Positions 44,473-53,775 of a DNA stretch of 64,000 nucleotides are shown in pieces (position 1 is the first letter of the stretch; each line of letters begins with the position of its first letter). The stretch is taken from assembly GCA_045643465.1 (NCBI GenBank), contig JAZUKV010000021.1:62001-126000 (forward strand), read 5' to 3'. The stretch is from CAG-492 sp045643465. GTDB lineage: Bacteria > Bacillota > Clostridia > TANB77 > CAG-508. Made by a program: the position numbers and the translations under genes. Below the pieces are notes generated by a model. That model did not search any database and was not told where the DNA came from. It saw only the letters and a program-made list of their open reading frames with translations.

Positions 44473-45792
44473 ATGAACGTAGGATTTGTATCACTTGGAT
44501 GCAGCAAAAATTTATTAGATACAGAAATGACAATAGGTTTATTTAGAAATAAAAAATTTAATATTGTAAGTGATCCAGCACAAGCTGATATAATTGTTAT
44601 AAATACTTGTGGATTCATAGAGCCAGCAAAAGAAGAAGCTATTAATACGATTTTGGAGATGGCAGAATATAAAAATGACAAATGTAAGTTTTTAATTGTT
44701 ATGGGATGCTTAGTTGAGCGTTATAAAGAAGATTTGCAAAAATCAATCCCAGAAGTAGATTTATTTATAAAATTTAGCGAATATGATACTATATGGGAAC
44801 AAATAGAAGCGGTTATTGGTAAGTTATCTGATAGTAGTGATACTCAAACAGCAAAAAATCAATTAGATTTTATGGATAGAGCTGTTACCACAGGTGAAAA
44901 TTTTGCTTATCTAAGAATTGGTGAAGGATGTGATAATAATTGTACATATTGTGCTATTCCATATATTAGAGGTAAATATATTAGTAGAAAAATGGAAGAT
45001 ATATTGGAAGAAGCTAACATGCTTGCCAATAATGGAATTAAAGAGCTTATTGTTATAGCACAAGATACTACCAAATATGGGATTGATTTATATGGAGAAT
45101 CTAAATTAGCAGATCTATTAGAGGGGTTATGCAAAATTGATGGAATTAAATGGATTAGATTTTTATATTCATATCCAGAAACAATTACAGATGAATTAAT
45201 TAAAGTTGTAAAAAATAATGATAAGATTTGTAATTATTTTGATATTCCAATTCAACATATTGCTAACAAAGTTTTAAGAAGAATGAATAGACATAGTGAT
45301 GGTGAAAGTATAAGAAATGTTATTTCAAAAATAAGAAAAGAAATTCCAGATGTAATTATTAGAACTACAGTAATGGTTGGATTCCCAGGAGAAACAGAAG
45401 AGGATTTTAATGAACTTTATGATTTTGTTAAAGAAGCAAAGTTTGATAGAATGGGAGCATTTTCATATTCTAAAGAAGATGGAACTCCTGCTGCTAGAAT
45501 TAAGGAGCAAATTCATCCTATGACTAAAAAAAGCAGATATAATAAAATTATGAAATTGCAAGCTGAAATTTCAGAAGAAGTTACAAAAAATTATATAGGA
45601 AAAGAGCTTGAAGTTTTGCTAGAAGAGCGTAGTTTTGATGGTAAATATTATATTGCTAGAAGTTATATGGATGTTCCAGATATAGATGGTGTTATTTTTG
45701 TGAATTGCGATGAAGAAAATTTAGAAGGTCAATTTATAAAGGTAAAAATAACAGGTAGTAGTGAATATGATTTAATTGCAGAAAAACAATAA
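44473..45792 (+). CDS. rimO: ribosomal protein S12 methylthiotransferase
   Basis: A 439-residue radical-SAM enzyme with two 4Fe-4S clusters. The N-terminal domain has VSLGCSKNLLDTE and INTCGFI, and the radical-SAM core has EGCDNNCTYCAIP (CxxxCxxC). A TRAM domain closes the protein. It adds a methylthio group to an Asp in S12; the matching Asp is D102 of the rpsL product at 23569. It has an AAGGAGAG site and ends the operon. Confidence 0.95.
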   Translation: MNVGFVSLGCSKNLLDTEMTIGLFRNKKFNIVSDPAQADIIVINTCGFIEPAKEEAINTILEMAEYKNDKCKFLIVMGCLVERYKEDLQKSIPEVDLFIKFSEYDTIWEQIEAVIGKLSDSSDTQTAKNQLDFMDRAVTTGENFAYLRIGEGCDNNCTYCAIPYIRGKYISRKMEDILEEANMLANNGIKELIVIAQDTTKYGIDLYGESKLADLLEGLCKIDGIKWIRFLYSYPETITDELIKVVKNNDKICNYFDIPIQHIANKVLRRMNRHSDGESIRNVISKIRKEIPDVIIRTTVMVGFPGETEEDFNELYDFVKEAKFDRMGAFSYSKEDGTPAARIKEQIHPMTKKSRYNKIMKLQAEISEEVTKNYIGKELEVLLEERSFDGKYYIARSYMDVPDIDGVIFVNCDEENLEGQFIKVKITGSSEYDLIAEKQ

Positions 45793-45798
45793 TTTAAA

Positions 45799-45827
45799 GC
45801 AGTTGCTAAAAAGCAACTGTTTTTTTG
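45799..45827 (+). terminator. intrinsic terminator after rimO
   Basis: CAGTTGCT (45800-45807) pairs with AGCAACTG (45812-45819) and is followed by seven T. Confidence 0.92.
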
Positions 45828-45967
45828 TTTAATATTTCTGCTATTGTAAAAAAAATAGAATAATGATACAATCCGAGTGGAATAATTATATGAAGGTAAT
45901 AATATTTAAAGTCTGGCTTAAAATATGTGTAAACAATTTTTGAGCATAGCAGAAAGGATTGGTGCTG

Positions 45968-47395
45968 ATGGATAAAAAATATGATGCAATAGTTATTGGA
46001 ATGGGGCCAAGTGGAATATTTTTAGCATATGAATTAATTCAATTAAACAAAGCAAAAAATATTTTGCTAGTAGACCAAGGAAAAAGAGTTGAAGATAGAA
46101 ATTGTGCAATTGAAAAATGCGGAAAATGTATAAAGTGTAAGCCTTTTTGTAGTATTACAAATGGTTTTTCAGGTGCAGGTGCTTTTTCAGATGGTAAATT
46201 ATCTTTATATAATGAGGAAGATGATGATATTTATGTTGGAGGAATTCTACATGAATATATAGGTGTTGAGAATACTAAAAAATTAATAGACTATACAGAT
46301 AAAATATACTTACAGTTTGGGGCAGATAAGAAATTAGAAGGTGTTGAGTATAAAGAAGAAGTTTCAAAAATAAAGGAAAAAGCTAAAAAACAAGGAATTA
46401 ATTTAATTAATATTCCGATAAGACATTTAGGAACAGAAAAAGCTCATGAATTATATAAAAAATTGGAAGATTATTTAGAAGAAAATTCTATTAATATGAT
46501 GTTTGAAACAGAAGTTTTAGATTTAATAGTTGAAAATAATAAAGTAAAAGGAGTAAAAGTATCAGATAATAATAATAAAGAAGTTAAAGAAATTTTTTCA
46601 GACAATGTTGTTATTGCAGTTGGAAGAAAAGGTGCAAATTGGCTAGTAGAAATGTGTGATAAACACAATATTGTTACAAAATCAGGTTGTGTTGATATAG
46701 GAGTTAGATATGAACTTCCGGATAGCGTAATGAAGGACATAAATAAATATATGTATGAAGGAAAATTTATTGGATATCCACATCCATTTAAAGATAAAGT
46801 TAGAACGTTTTGTCAGAATCCTAGTGGTTTTGTTTCTTCAGAAGTTTATGATAATAATCTAACTTTAGTAAATGGACATTCATACAAAGATAAAAAAAGT
46901 AATAATACAAATTTAGCTATATTGGTTTCACATAATTTTACGTATCCATTTAATAAGCCAATTGAATATGGTAGAAATGTTGCAAGAAATTTGAACGAAC
47001 TAGCTGAGGGAAATGTTATAGTACAAAGATTGGGAGATATTTATAGGGGGAAAAGAACTTGGAAAGAAGAGCTTGAGAAAAATTCTGTAATTCCTACTTT
47101 AAAATCTGCAGTACCAGGAGATATAACATTTGCAATAGGATATAGAACAATGAATGATATTTTACAATTTATAAGAGAAATGGATAAAGTTGTTGAAGGT
47201 TTTGCAAATCCAGATAATTTATTATATGCGCCTGAAATAAAGTTCTATAGTAATAAGCTTGATATAAATGAAAATTTTGAGTCAAGTATTAAAGGATTAT
47301 ATTCAATAGGAGATGGGGGAGGAATGACTAGAGGATTGATGATGGCATCTTGCTCTGGTGTTCAGATGGCTAGAATTTTAGCTGAAAAATTATAA
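45968..47395 (+). CDS. FAD-dependent dehydrogenase-like protein
   Basis: A 475-residue flavoprotein of the COG2509 type. It has a Rossmann GMGPSGIF (dinucleotide site near residue 12), a Cys-rich EKCGKCIKCKPFC segment that may bind metal, and GAFSDGKLSLY. The C-terminal half has LYSIGDGGGMTRGL, the second FAD contact. The substrate is unknown. GAAAGGA at 45952-45958 favours ATG at 45968; a TTG at 45959 is too close. A convergent terminator follows. Confidence 0.82.
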   Translation: MDKKYDAIVIGMGPSGIFLAYELIQLNKAKNILLVDQGKRVEDRNCAIEKCGKCIKCKPFCSITNGFSGAGAFSDGKLSLYNEEDDDIYVGGILHEYIGVENTKKLIDYTDKIYLQFGADKKLEGVEYKEEVSKIKEKAKKQGINLINIPIRHLGTEKAHELYKKLEDYLEENSINMMFETEVLDLIVENNKVKGVKVSDNNNKEVKEIFSDNVVIAVGRKGANWLVEMCDKHNIVTKSGCVDIGVRYELPDSVMKDINKYMYEGKFIGYPHPFKDKVRTFCQNPSGFVSSEVYDNNLTLVNGHSYKDKKSNNTNLAILVSHNFTYPFNKPIEYGRNVARNLNELAEGNVIVQRLGDIYRGKRTWKEELEKNSVIPTLKSAVPGDITFAIGYRTMNDILQFIREMDKVVEGFANPDNLLYAPEIKFYSNKLDINENFESSIKGLYSIGDGGGMTRGLMMASCSGVQMARILAEKL

Positions 47396-47405
47396 ATATA
47401 TAAAA

Positions 47406-47446
47406 ATAAAAGGTTCTACTTTCTAAAAAGCAGAACCTTTTATTTT
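47406..47446. terminator. bidirectional terminator between FAD gene and lon-like gene
   Basis: ATAAAAGGTTCT (47406-47417) pairs with AGAACCTTTTAT (47432-47443), followed by TTTT. Confidence 0.9.
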
Positions 47447-49830
47447 TAATTATCTATTTTAATTTTTGCATATTTTTTTAGTTTTTCGTAAGCTAAATAA
47501 TTTACACTTCCGGCAGGGAAGTTTCCGTTTAAATCTTTTTTTCCGGCAGGAACACCAGTTAATAATTCAATACCTTCATCAATAGTGCTAATTGCATAAA
47601 TGTGGAATTTTCCATCTTTAACAGCTTGAACAACTTCATCTGATAAATTTAAATTAGGTACATTTTGGATTGGTATCATAACAGAATGTTTTCCGTTAAG
47701 ACCTCTCATTTTACAAATTTGATAGAAACCTTCGATTTTTTCATTAACGCCACCAATTGGTTGAATTTCACCTTTTTGATTTACAGATCCTGTTATAGCA
47801 AATGATTGATTAATTGGAACTCCAGATAAACTAGAAAGTATAGCATAAAGCTCTGTACTAGAAGCACTATCTCCATCAACGCCATTATATAACTGTTCAA
47901 AACATAAACTTGCAGTAAGTGATAATGGAATATCTTGAGCAAATTTTTCACCTAAGTATCCACTTAAAATGTAAACACCTTTTGAGTGGGTAGATCCAGA
48001 TAAATCAACTTCACGCTCTATATTTATAACACCAGTTTTTCCGGTATAAGTGTTAGCAGTTATTTTTACTGGTTTTCCAAATGTATAATCACCAATATTC
48101 ATTACAGTTAAACCATTTATTTGACCTACTTTAAATCCAGTAGTATCAATTAATAAAGTATTTTCTTTTATCATTTCTGTATACATAGAATCATATTTTT
48201 TAATTCTATTTGCTCTTTCTGATAATGCCATATTAATATATTCTGCTGTAACAATTTTTGATTTATTCATTGTAGCCCAAGTTGCTGCTTCACCAATTAT
48301 TTGAGATAAATCATTAAATTTGGTTGATAATTTATTTTGATTATCTGCTAATCGAGAAGAATATTCAATAATTTTAGCTACAGCTCCTGCATCTAAGTGA
48401 GGAAGCTCTTCTTCTTCACAAAAACCATGAATAAATTGTGCGATTTTGTTCATATTTTCTTCAGTGTTATCTGAAGAATCTTCAAATTCAACTTTTATTT
48501 TAAACAATTTTCTAAAATCTTCATCAACAGCCAAAAGGGTTTGATATATTTGTTCACTACCAATAATGATGACTTTTAAATCAAGTGGAATTGGCTCAGG
48601 TTTTAAAGATATCATAACCATTGCAGAGCGTGGGTCTGCTGTATTTTCAATTAATAATTGTTTTTGGCGTAATGATTTTTTTAGTGTTTCATAGCAAATA
48701 CCATTTTCAATAAGGTCATGAGCTTGGAATATTATATATCCACCGTTAGCTTGGTGTAATAATCCAGGTTTTAACATTGTATAATCAGTTTTTAAAGATC
48801 CATAATAATTTTCATATTCTAATTTACCAAATAAATTGTGATAAGAGTAATCTGAGTCCATTATAACTGGAGCACCTTCCTGATTGCTATTATCTATAAA
48901 AAGATTAACCCTATAATTTTGCCATGGTTTCTGAGGCTCTGCTTTTGGCCCAGGTTGCGTTTGAGCATCTTGTTTTGAATCTTCTAGAAAACAGTCGATA
49001 TTTTTTAAAATGTCTTTTTTAATATTTTCTAAAAAGATTCCAATTTTTTTATTTCTTTTAAATTGTGATCTAATATAGTTAATATGTGCATTTATTGTTA
49101 ATAAAGCAACATTTGATTGCCATTCTGATAATTTTTTCTTTGTTTCTCTTTCTATGTCTTTAATTTCACTAATAACTTGTAAAATTTGCTCTTGAACTAT
49201 AGAAGAATTATTTTCAAAGCTTTGTTTTGTTTCGTCATCTAATTTATCAAATTCTTCTTGCTCAATGGCTTTTCCATTAATAATAGGCATCATGTAAATT
49301 CCATTTTGTGCAGATTTAACTTGGAAACCATATTTTTCAGATTTTTTATTTAATTTGTCCATTAAGGCAGTTCTTTTTTCTTCATAAGTTTGTGTAATTA
49401 AAGCTTTTTCTTTTTCAAAATCATCATTATCAAAAGTATTTTTTAAATCAACTCTAATATCTTTTATGAAAGATTCCATATAATCTCTAAATTCTTTACC
49501 TTGACCTGCATGTAATGAAACTGCTATAGGCTCATTAGGATTATCAAAATTATAAATATAGCACCAATCACAAGGAGTTTTTTTCTTTTTTGATAATTTG
49601 TCTAGGTAATGTTTGGTATACATTGTTTTTCCAACACCACTTGGACCTTCTAGATATAAATTATAGCCCTTGATATCAACATTTAATCCAAATTCTAAAG
49701 CTTTGATTCCACGGTCTTGACCAATACCTGTGTGAATACCAGTTAGCTCTTCAGTTGTTTCAAATTTGAAGATTTTAGGGTTACAATTAATTTTTAAATT
49801 TTTATAACTTAATTCATTTTTATTTTTCAT
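47446..49830 (-). CDS. Lon-family ATP-dependent protease (LonH/YcbZ-like)
   Basis: A 794-residue protease. Walker A is GPSGVGKT (62-69). A coiled middle is inserted in the AAA+ module, and the C-terminal S16 protease has the catalytic Ser in VDGDSASSTE (near 655) and Lys in GGVNEKIEG (near 697). Lon degrades damaged and regulatory proteins. Here it lacks the N-terminal LAN domain. It lies 16 bases after rimI on the same strand. CGAGGAACG-type ribosome site (AAGGAGGAACG on the coding strand). Confidence 0.9.
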   Translation of the reverse strand: MKNKNELSYKNLKINCNPKIFKFETTEELTGIHTGIGQDRGIKALEFGLNVDIKGYNLYLEGPSGVGKTMYTKHYLDKLSKKKKTPCDWCYIYNFDNPNEPIAVSLHAGQGKEFRDYMESFIKDIRVDLKNTFDNDDFEKEKALITQTYEEKRTALMDKLNKKSEKYGFQVKSAQNGIYMMPIINGKAIEQEEFDKLDDETKQSFENNSSIVQEQILQVISEIKDIERETKKKLSEWQSNVALLTINAHINYIRSQFKRNKKIGIFLENIKKDILKNIDCFLEDSKQDAQTQPGPKAEPQKPWQNYRVNLFIDNSNQEGAPVIMDSDYSYHNLFGKLEYENYYGSLKTDYTMLKPGLLHQANGGYIIFQAHDLIENGICYETLKKSLRQKQLLIENTADPRSAMVMISLKPEPIPLDLKVIIIGSEQIYQTLLAVDEDFRKLFKIKVEFEDSSDNTEENMNKIAQFIHGFCEEEELPHLDAGAVAKIIEYSSRLADNQNKLSTKFNDLSQIIGEAATWATMNKSKIVTAEYINMALSERANRIKKYDSMYTEMIKENTLLIDTTGFKVGQINGLTVMNIGDYTFGKPVKITANTYTGKTGVINIEREVDLSGSTHSKGVYILSGYLGEKFAQDIPLSLTASLCFEQLYNGVDGDSASSTELYAILSSLSGVPINQSFAITGSVNQKGEIQPIGGVNEKIEGFYQICKMRGLNGKHSVMIPIQNVPNLNLSDEVVQAVKDGKFHIYAISTIDEGIELLTGVPAGKKDLNGNFPAGSVNYLAYEKLKKYAKIKIDN

Positions 49831-49846
49831 TCGTTCCTCCTTAAAT

Positions 49847-50296
49847 TTATAAATACAAAGTCATTAGTATAGCTGAGTCAGTATTATTGTAATATTTTTT
49901 TCTAATACCTACAGTTTCAAATTTAAATTTTTCATAAAGTTTTATTGCTGGTAAGTTATGTTCATTTACTTCTAATGTTATTGATTTCATATTTTTATTT
50001 TTAGATATTTCAATAAGTTCATTTAAAAGTAGAGAGCCGATACCTAAATTTCGTTTATTTTTTTTAGTTACAATATTCATTATATTGGCTTCATCTATTA
50101 TTGTTAAGATACCTGCAAATCCTATTATTTCTGTATTTTGTTTAGCAACTATATATGTAGTATTTTCATTGGAAAATTCTTTTTCTAATATTGAGTATGT
50201 CCAAAAATCATCAAAATCACAAATTAAATTATTTTTTAATTCAAGTAAATCATTTGATGTCATAATACTAATTTCTATATTATTATTTTTCGCCAT
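49847..50296 (-). CDS. rimI: ribosomal-protein-alanine acetyltransferase
   Basis: A 149-residue GNAT-fold enzyme. The acetyl-CoA-binding stretch KNKRNLGIGSLLLNELIE and the NEHNLPAIKLYEKFKFETVG motif are typical of RimI, which acetylates the N-terminus of S18. Its start overlaps the end of tsaB by 14 bases, so it is translated together with the t6A genes. Confidence 0.9.
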   Translation of the reverse strand: MAKNNNIEISIMTSNDLLELKNNLICDFDDFWTYSILEKEFSNENTTYIVAKQNTEIIGFAGILTIIDEANIMNIVTKKNKRNLGIGSLLLNELIEISKNKNMKSITLEVNEHNLPAIKLYEKFKFETVGIRKKYYNNTDSAILMTLYL

Positions 50297-50975
50297 CTAA
50301 ATTTCTTTCTGCTTGGGATTTTTTTAAATAAATAGGTAATAATGAATTTGAATCTCCATAAATTTGATTTTTGAATTTATTATATGCAGATTTTCCAATG
50401 CTAATACTTGTTTGTAGATTTTGATTTTCATTTGCAAAAATAGGATTTTTGATTAATAATTTAATTTTATCTAAATATACTGGAACAGCATCTCCAACAA
50501 AGATTAAAGAATCATCATAAACAGAAAGTTCATCCAATATATTGGAAATATTATCAGATTTATATTCTCCAATTTGTGTATATGTAGTTCCATTATTTGA
50601 AAATAATGAATAATAAACATTTTCATTTTTTGCGTCAATTAAACTTACAATTAAACCAGGTTGATCTATATTATAAGCTAAACTTTCTAATGAAGTTATG
50701 CCAACAACAGGAATATTTTTGCTATCAGCAAAAGCTTTTATTGTTGCAATTCCAATTCTAATACCGGTAAAAGATCCTGGACCTTGTCCACAAGCTAATA
50801 AATCAATATTATCTAGTGTTAAATTAGTTTCTTTAAATAATTCTTCTATTAGAGGCATTAAATTTTGTGAATGCGTTTTTTCATTTGTTGAGTGTTTTTC
50901 TAAGATTACAGTATTATCTTCTAAAATAGATACAGAGCATATTTTTGAAGATGTATCAATTGCTAATATTTTCAT
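50283..50975 (-). CDS. tsaB: tRNA threonylcarbamoyladenosine biosynthesis protein TsaB
   Basis: A 230-residue ASKHA-fold partner of TsaD. It begins MKILAIDTSSKICSVSIL and has the GQGPGSFTGIRIG signature. It is needed for t6A37 modification of ANN-decoding tRNAs. The tsaE-tsaB-rimI order is common in Firmicutes. TsaD is not in this window. AGAAAGGAC site. Confidence 0.94.
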   Translation of the reverse strand: MKILAIDTSSKICSVSILEDNTVILEKHSTNEKTHSQNLMPLIEELFKETNLTLDNIDLLACGQGPGSFTGIRIGIATIKAFADSKNIPVVGITSLESLAYNIDQPGLIVSLIDAKNENVYYSLFSNNGTTYTQIGEYKSDNISNILDELSVYDDSLIFVGDAVPVYLDKIKLLIKNPIFANENQNLQTSISIGKSAYNKFKNQIYGDSNSLLPIYLKKSQAERNLDGEK

Positions 50976-50994
50976 GATTAGTCCTTTCTACGTA

Positions 50995-51456
50995 TTATAT
51001 ATTATTAGAAAATAGGTTATTAAACTTATTTCCTACAGTTTGTATTTTTAGTAAACGATAATTTTCATTTTCATTATCTTTTTCAAATGTAATATGAATA
51101 TAATCTTTAGGTAAAGCATCTTGTATAATTTCGCCCCACTCTATTATGCATATGCCATTTTCAAAATATTCTTCACCACCGATTGCATAGAATTCATCAG
51201 AATCAGATAATCTATAAACATCAAAATGATATATGTTAAGATTATTTGGTGCATTATATTCATTTACTATTGTAAAAGTAGGGCTAGAAATTTCTTTTTC
51301 AAGTCCATAATATTCTAGAAAACCTTGTGTAAATTTAGTTTTACCAGATCCAAGTTCTCCAGTTAAAACAATTACATCAGTTTTATTTAATTTTGATGCA
51401 AGATTTTTTGCAAAATTTATTGTGTCTGATTCAGATTTTGATATAAAATTATACAT
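50995..51456 (-). CDS. tsaE: t6A biosynthesis ATPase TsaE
   Basis: A 153-residue P-loop ATPase with GELGSGKTKFTQG (Walker A 34-41), the SPTFTIVNEY motif and the IIEWGE strand. It drives TsaB-TsaD in making t6A. It is the first gene of the minus-strand t6A-rimI-lon group and is divergent from the deaminase gene, with 170 bases between them for two promoters. Confidence 0.94.
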   Translation of the reverse strand: MYNFISKSESDTINFAKNLASKLNKTDVIVLTGELGSGKTKFTQGFLEYYGLEKEISSPTFTIVNEYNAPNNLNIYHFDVYRLSDSDEFYAIGGEEYFENGICIIEWGEIIQDALPKDYIHITFEKDNENENYRLLKIQTVGNKFNNLFSNNI

Positions 51457-51564
51457 AATTCCACCTTATAACTTAAAATTTTCTAAGGATATTTTATATT
51501 AATAATGCTAATTTGTAAATAAAAAACACATAAAATTTAAGGAATAAGTTGTGTGAATATATTA

Positions 51565-51593
51565 TTGATTAATAAGGAACAATATGATAATAT
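51565..51593 (+). promoter_or_regulatory. candidate promoter for the deaminase gene
   Basis: TTGATT (51565-51570), a 17-base spacer and TAATAT (51588-51593), 33 bases before the ATG at 51627. Confidence 0.5.
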
Positions 51594-51626
51594 TTCAATA
51601 AATTTTGAAAGTGAGGAAAATGTTTT

Positions 51627-52082
51627 ATGATTATGAATTTAGGAATAGAAGAAGCTAGAAAAACAATGAATCAAGATTTAGGAGGTCCATTTGGTGCTGT
51701 TATTGTGAAAAATGACGAAGTTATTTCAATTGCTTCAAATACTGTATTGGGAAGTCATGATCCAACTGCTCATGCAGAGATTAATGCTATTAGAAAAGCA
51801 GCAGAAAAACTTGGAACTCATGATTTAACAGGTTGCATATTATATGCAACAGGATATCCTTGTCCAATGTGTTTATCTGCGATTATGTGGGCTAACATTA
51901 AAGAGATATATTATGGAACTGAGCTAAAAGATGCTGAAAAAATAGGATTTAGAGATGATTTTATTTATAATTTTATTAAGAAAAATAATAATGGTGATGA
52001 ATTGAGTATTAAGAATATAAATAGAGCAGAATGTTTGAAATTATTTGAAGAATATAAAGAAAAAGGGAAAATGATTTATTAG
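51627..52082 (+). CDS. nucleoside/guanine deaminase
   Basis: A 151-residue zinc deaminase. The catalytic HAE is in TAHAEINAIRKA and the two Cys ligands in PCPMC. GGPFGAVIVKND and the FRDDFIYN region match guanine deaminase GuaD of Bacillus better than TadA, so its substrate is probably guanine. GAGGAAAA precedes ATG 51627; the ATG at 51633 is also possible. Confidence 0.85.
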   Translation: MIMNLGIEEARKTMNQDLGGPFGAVIVKNDEVISIASNTVLGSHDPTAHAEINAIRKAAEKLGTHDLTGCILYATGYPCPMCLSAIMWANIKEIYYGTELKDAEKIGFRDDFIYNFIKKNNNGDELSIKNINRAECLKLFEEYKEKGKMIY

Positions 52083-52109
52083 GATGTGCTATCTGGAGCA
52101 GTAGATAAG

Positions 52110-52138
52110 TTGATAAGTAGACATAAATATGATATAAT
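52110..52138 (+). promoter_or_regulatory. promoter for the 66-residue coiled-coil gene
   Basis: TTGATA (52110-52115), a 17-base spacer and TATAAT (52133-52138). A CCCT/AGGG stem-loop lies just before the AGGAAGGAG ribosome site. Confidence 0.7.
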
Positions 52139-52208
52139 TATATTGATGTGGCAGATTGTCACACGTAAAAATTTTTATCCCTGTATTATAGGGAGGAAGG
52201 AGCCTATT

Positions 52209-52409
52209 ATGGTAGACAACAGAGAATTCACAGCGGCAATTAGTTCTTTAGAGCGGAAATTAACTGCAATTTCAAAGGAAAGTGAAAGAACAAGAGGTGA
52301 AGTTCACGAATTAAGAGAAGATTTTAACCACTACATGGAAGAAATCTTGAAACAGCAAAAAGAACAGACAAAGTTGTTAAAAGCAATTGCGGAATCACTT
52401 AAAAAGTGA
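52209..52409 (+). CDS. small coiled-coil protein, unknown
   Basis: A 66-residue, fully helical protein with a heptad pattern from about residue 7 to 60 (ISSLERKLTAISKESERTRG then REDFNHYMEEILKQQ). No membrane segment. GGAGGAAGGAG at 52192-52202 selects ATG 52209; the frame opens at 52086. Codon use is less AT-biased than neighbours. A weak terminator follows. I do not recognise the family. Confidence 0.6.
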   Translation: MVDNREFTAAISSLERKLTAISKESERTRGEVHELREDFNHYMEEILKQQKEQTKLLKAIAESLKK

Positions 52410-52429
52410 GCCAGATGGGCTCCAAAAAG

Positions 52430-52466
52430 GGAACAGATAAAAATCTGCTCTCTTTTCTTTTTTATC
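52430..52466 (+). terminator. weak terminator after the small coiled-coil gene
   Basis: GGGAACAGAT and ATCTGCTCTC form an imperfect stem followed by a T-rich TTTTCTTTTTT. A shorter GAGCC/GGGCTC hairpin precedes it at about 52409-52422. Confidence 0.55.
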
Positions 52467-52555
52467 AGAATTATAAAATTGCTTGACTTTTTTTATAAAA
52501 AGTATAAAAATAAAGATGAATTTTGAATATATATGATTATAGAAAGGAATGCAAA

Positions 52556-53221
52556 ATGGAAAGTTGTAAAATAAAAAATTTATATAATTTAGAAGAATGT
52601 ATGGCTAAAAAAATATTCGAAGGATGTGAATATCCATGGGAGGTATTACCTAAAATAAAAGATTTTATTTTAGAATTAGGTAAAACATTATCCCTAGATG
52701 AATATGAAAAAATAGGGGAAAATGTGTGGATTGCTAAATCTGCAAAAGTTGCTCCAACAGCATTTATAAATGGTCCAACTATAATAGGGAAAAATGCAGA
52801 AATTAGACATTGTGCATTTATTAGAGGAAATGCAATTGTAGGAGAAAATTCAGTAGTAGGGAATTCTACTGAACTAAAAAATGTTATTTTATTTAACAAT
52901 GTTCAAGTTCCACATTATAACTATGTAGGAGACTCTATACTAGGCTATAAATCTCATATGGGAGCAGGATCAATTACTTCAAATGTTAAATCTGATAAAA
53001 AGTTAGTAGTGGTGAAATATGGAGAAGAGCGTATAGAAACAGGTCTAAAAAAATTTGGAGCAATGATAGGTGATAATGTTGAAGTTGGTTGTGGCTCTAT
53101 TTTAAATCCTGGAAGTGTTATAGGAAGAAATACAAATATTTATCCATTATCATCTGTAAGGGGAGTTATTAAAGAAAATAGTATTTATAAGAAACAAGGG
53201 GAAATTGTAGAAAAAATGTAA
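52556..53221 (+). CDS. left-handed beta-helix acyltransferase-like protein
   Basis: A 221-residue protein. The C-terminal two-thirds is a hexapeptide-repeat beta-helix (TIIGKNAEIRHCAFIRGNAI then VGENSVVGNS). N-terminal helices contain CEYPWEVL. Its closest pattern is the acetyltransferase half of GlmU-like UDP-GlcNAc pyrophosphorylase. No nucleotidyltransferase domain is present, so substrate and reaction are unclear. AAAGGAAT selects ATG 52556. Confidence 0.7.
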   Translation: MESCKIKNLYNLEECMAKKIFEGCEYPWEVLPKIKDFILELGKTLSLDEYEKIGENVWIAKSAKVAPTAFINGPTIIGKNAEIRHCAFIRGNAIVGENSVVGNSTELKNVILFNNVQVPHYNYVGDSILGYKSHMGAGSITSNVKSDKKLVVVKYGEERIETGLKKFGAMIGDNVEVGCGSILNPGSVIGRNTNIYPLSSVRGVIKENSIYKKQGEIVEKM

Positions 53222-53297
53222 AAAATAAAGCAAGTACTTGATTTTATTTTTTATATTTGATAAAATTAATGAATCAAATTTTAGGAGGGAAGTCCCC

Positions 53298-53663
53298 ATG
53301 GTAGTAGAAGGTAGTATATTGAACGACATTGACGTTCAAAAAGCTTTAAAAGGCTCAGTCAGTTTAGATGAAAAAATGGTAAAATGTGGTGAAATATTCC
53401 GGAAAAAATGCTATGAAGAGTCAAACCAACTGATTGAATACGTGTATTTGTCACCAGGTAGTGAAACTGAACAATATATAAGTGCTCAGTACTCAGAGCA
53501 AATATACGATATCAATAAGTTTGCTGATCTGAAACTTTCAGAGCTAATTGAAAAAATTAAGCAGAAGGCCTGCCCGTGCGAAGTTATTTTTAAGGGCAAA
53601 TTAAGCAGCATAAAAAACAAAAGTTCTAATTGCTGGGGAGTAGTCCTCAGAATTAGATACTAA
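53298..53663 (+). CDS. unrecognised 121-residue protein, atypical codon use
   Basis: A soluble protein with six Cys, among them CPCE and a C-terminal SNCWGVVLRIRY. I do not recognise it. TTAGGAGGGAAG selects ATG 53298. Codons such as CTG, CTC, CCG and TGC, rare in neighbours, are common here, which suggests a different origin. It has its own strong terminator. Confidence 0.55.
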   Translation: MVVEGSILNDIDVQKALKGSVSLDEKMVKCGEIFRKKCYEESNQLIEYVYLSPGSETEQYISAQYSEQIYDINKFADLKLSELIEKIKQKACPCEVIFKGKLSSIKNKSSNCWGVVLRIRY

Positions 53664-53677
53664 AATTAATTTGTAAA

Positions 53678-53713
53678 AAAACACATATAACATTATGTTA
53701 TGTGTGTTTTTTT
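53678..53713 (+). terminator. intrinsic terminator before groES
   Basis: ACACATATAACA pairs with TGTTATGTGTGT (one mismatch) and is followed by seven T. Confidence 0.9.
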
Positions 53714-53775
53714 ATATCATAAATATAAAATAATTAAATATAATGTTATGAGTTAAAAATTAAGGAGGTACAAGT

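Noticed and set aside
52081..52210. Possible small structured RNA after the deaminase gene
   Set aside because: I saw no SRP, 6S or tRNA core; a promoter and leader for the 66-residue gene explain the segment.
53714..53775. CIRCE operator upstream of groES
   Set aside because: No TTAGCACTC/GAGTGCTAA or close variant is present.
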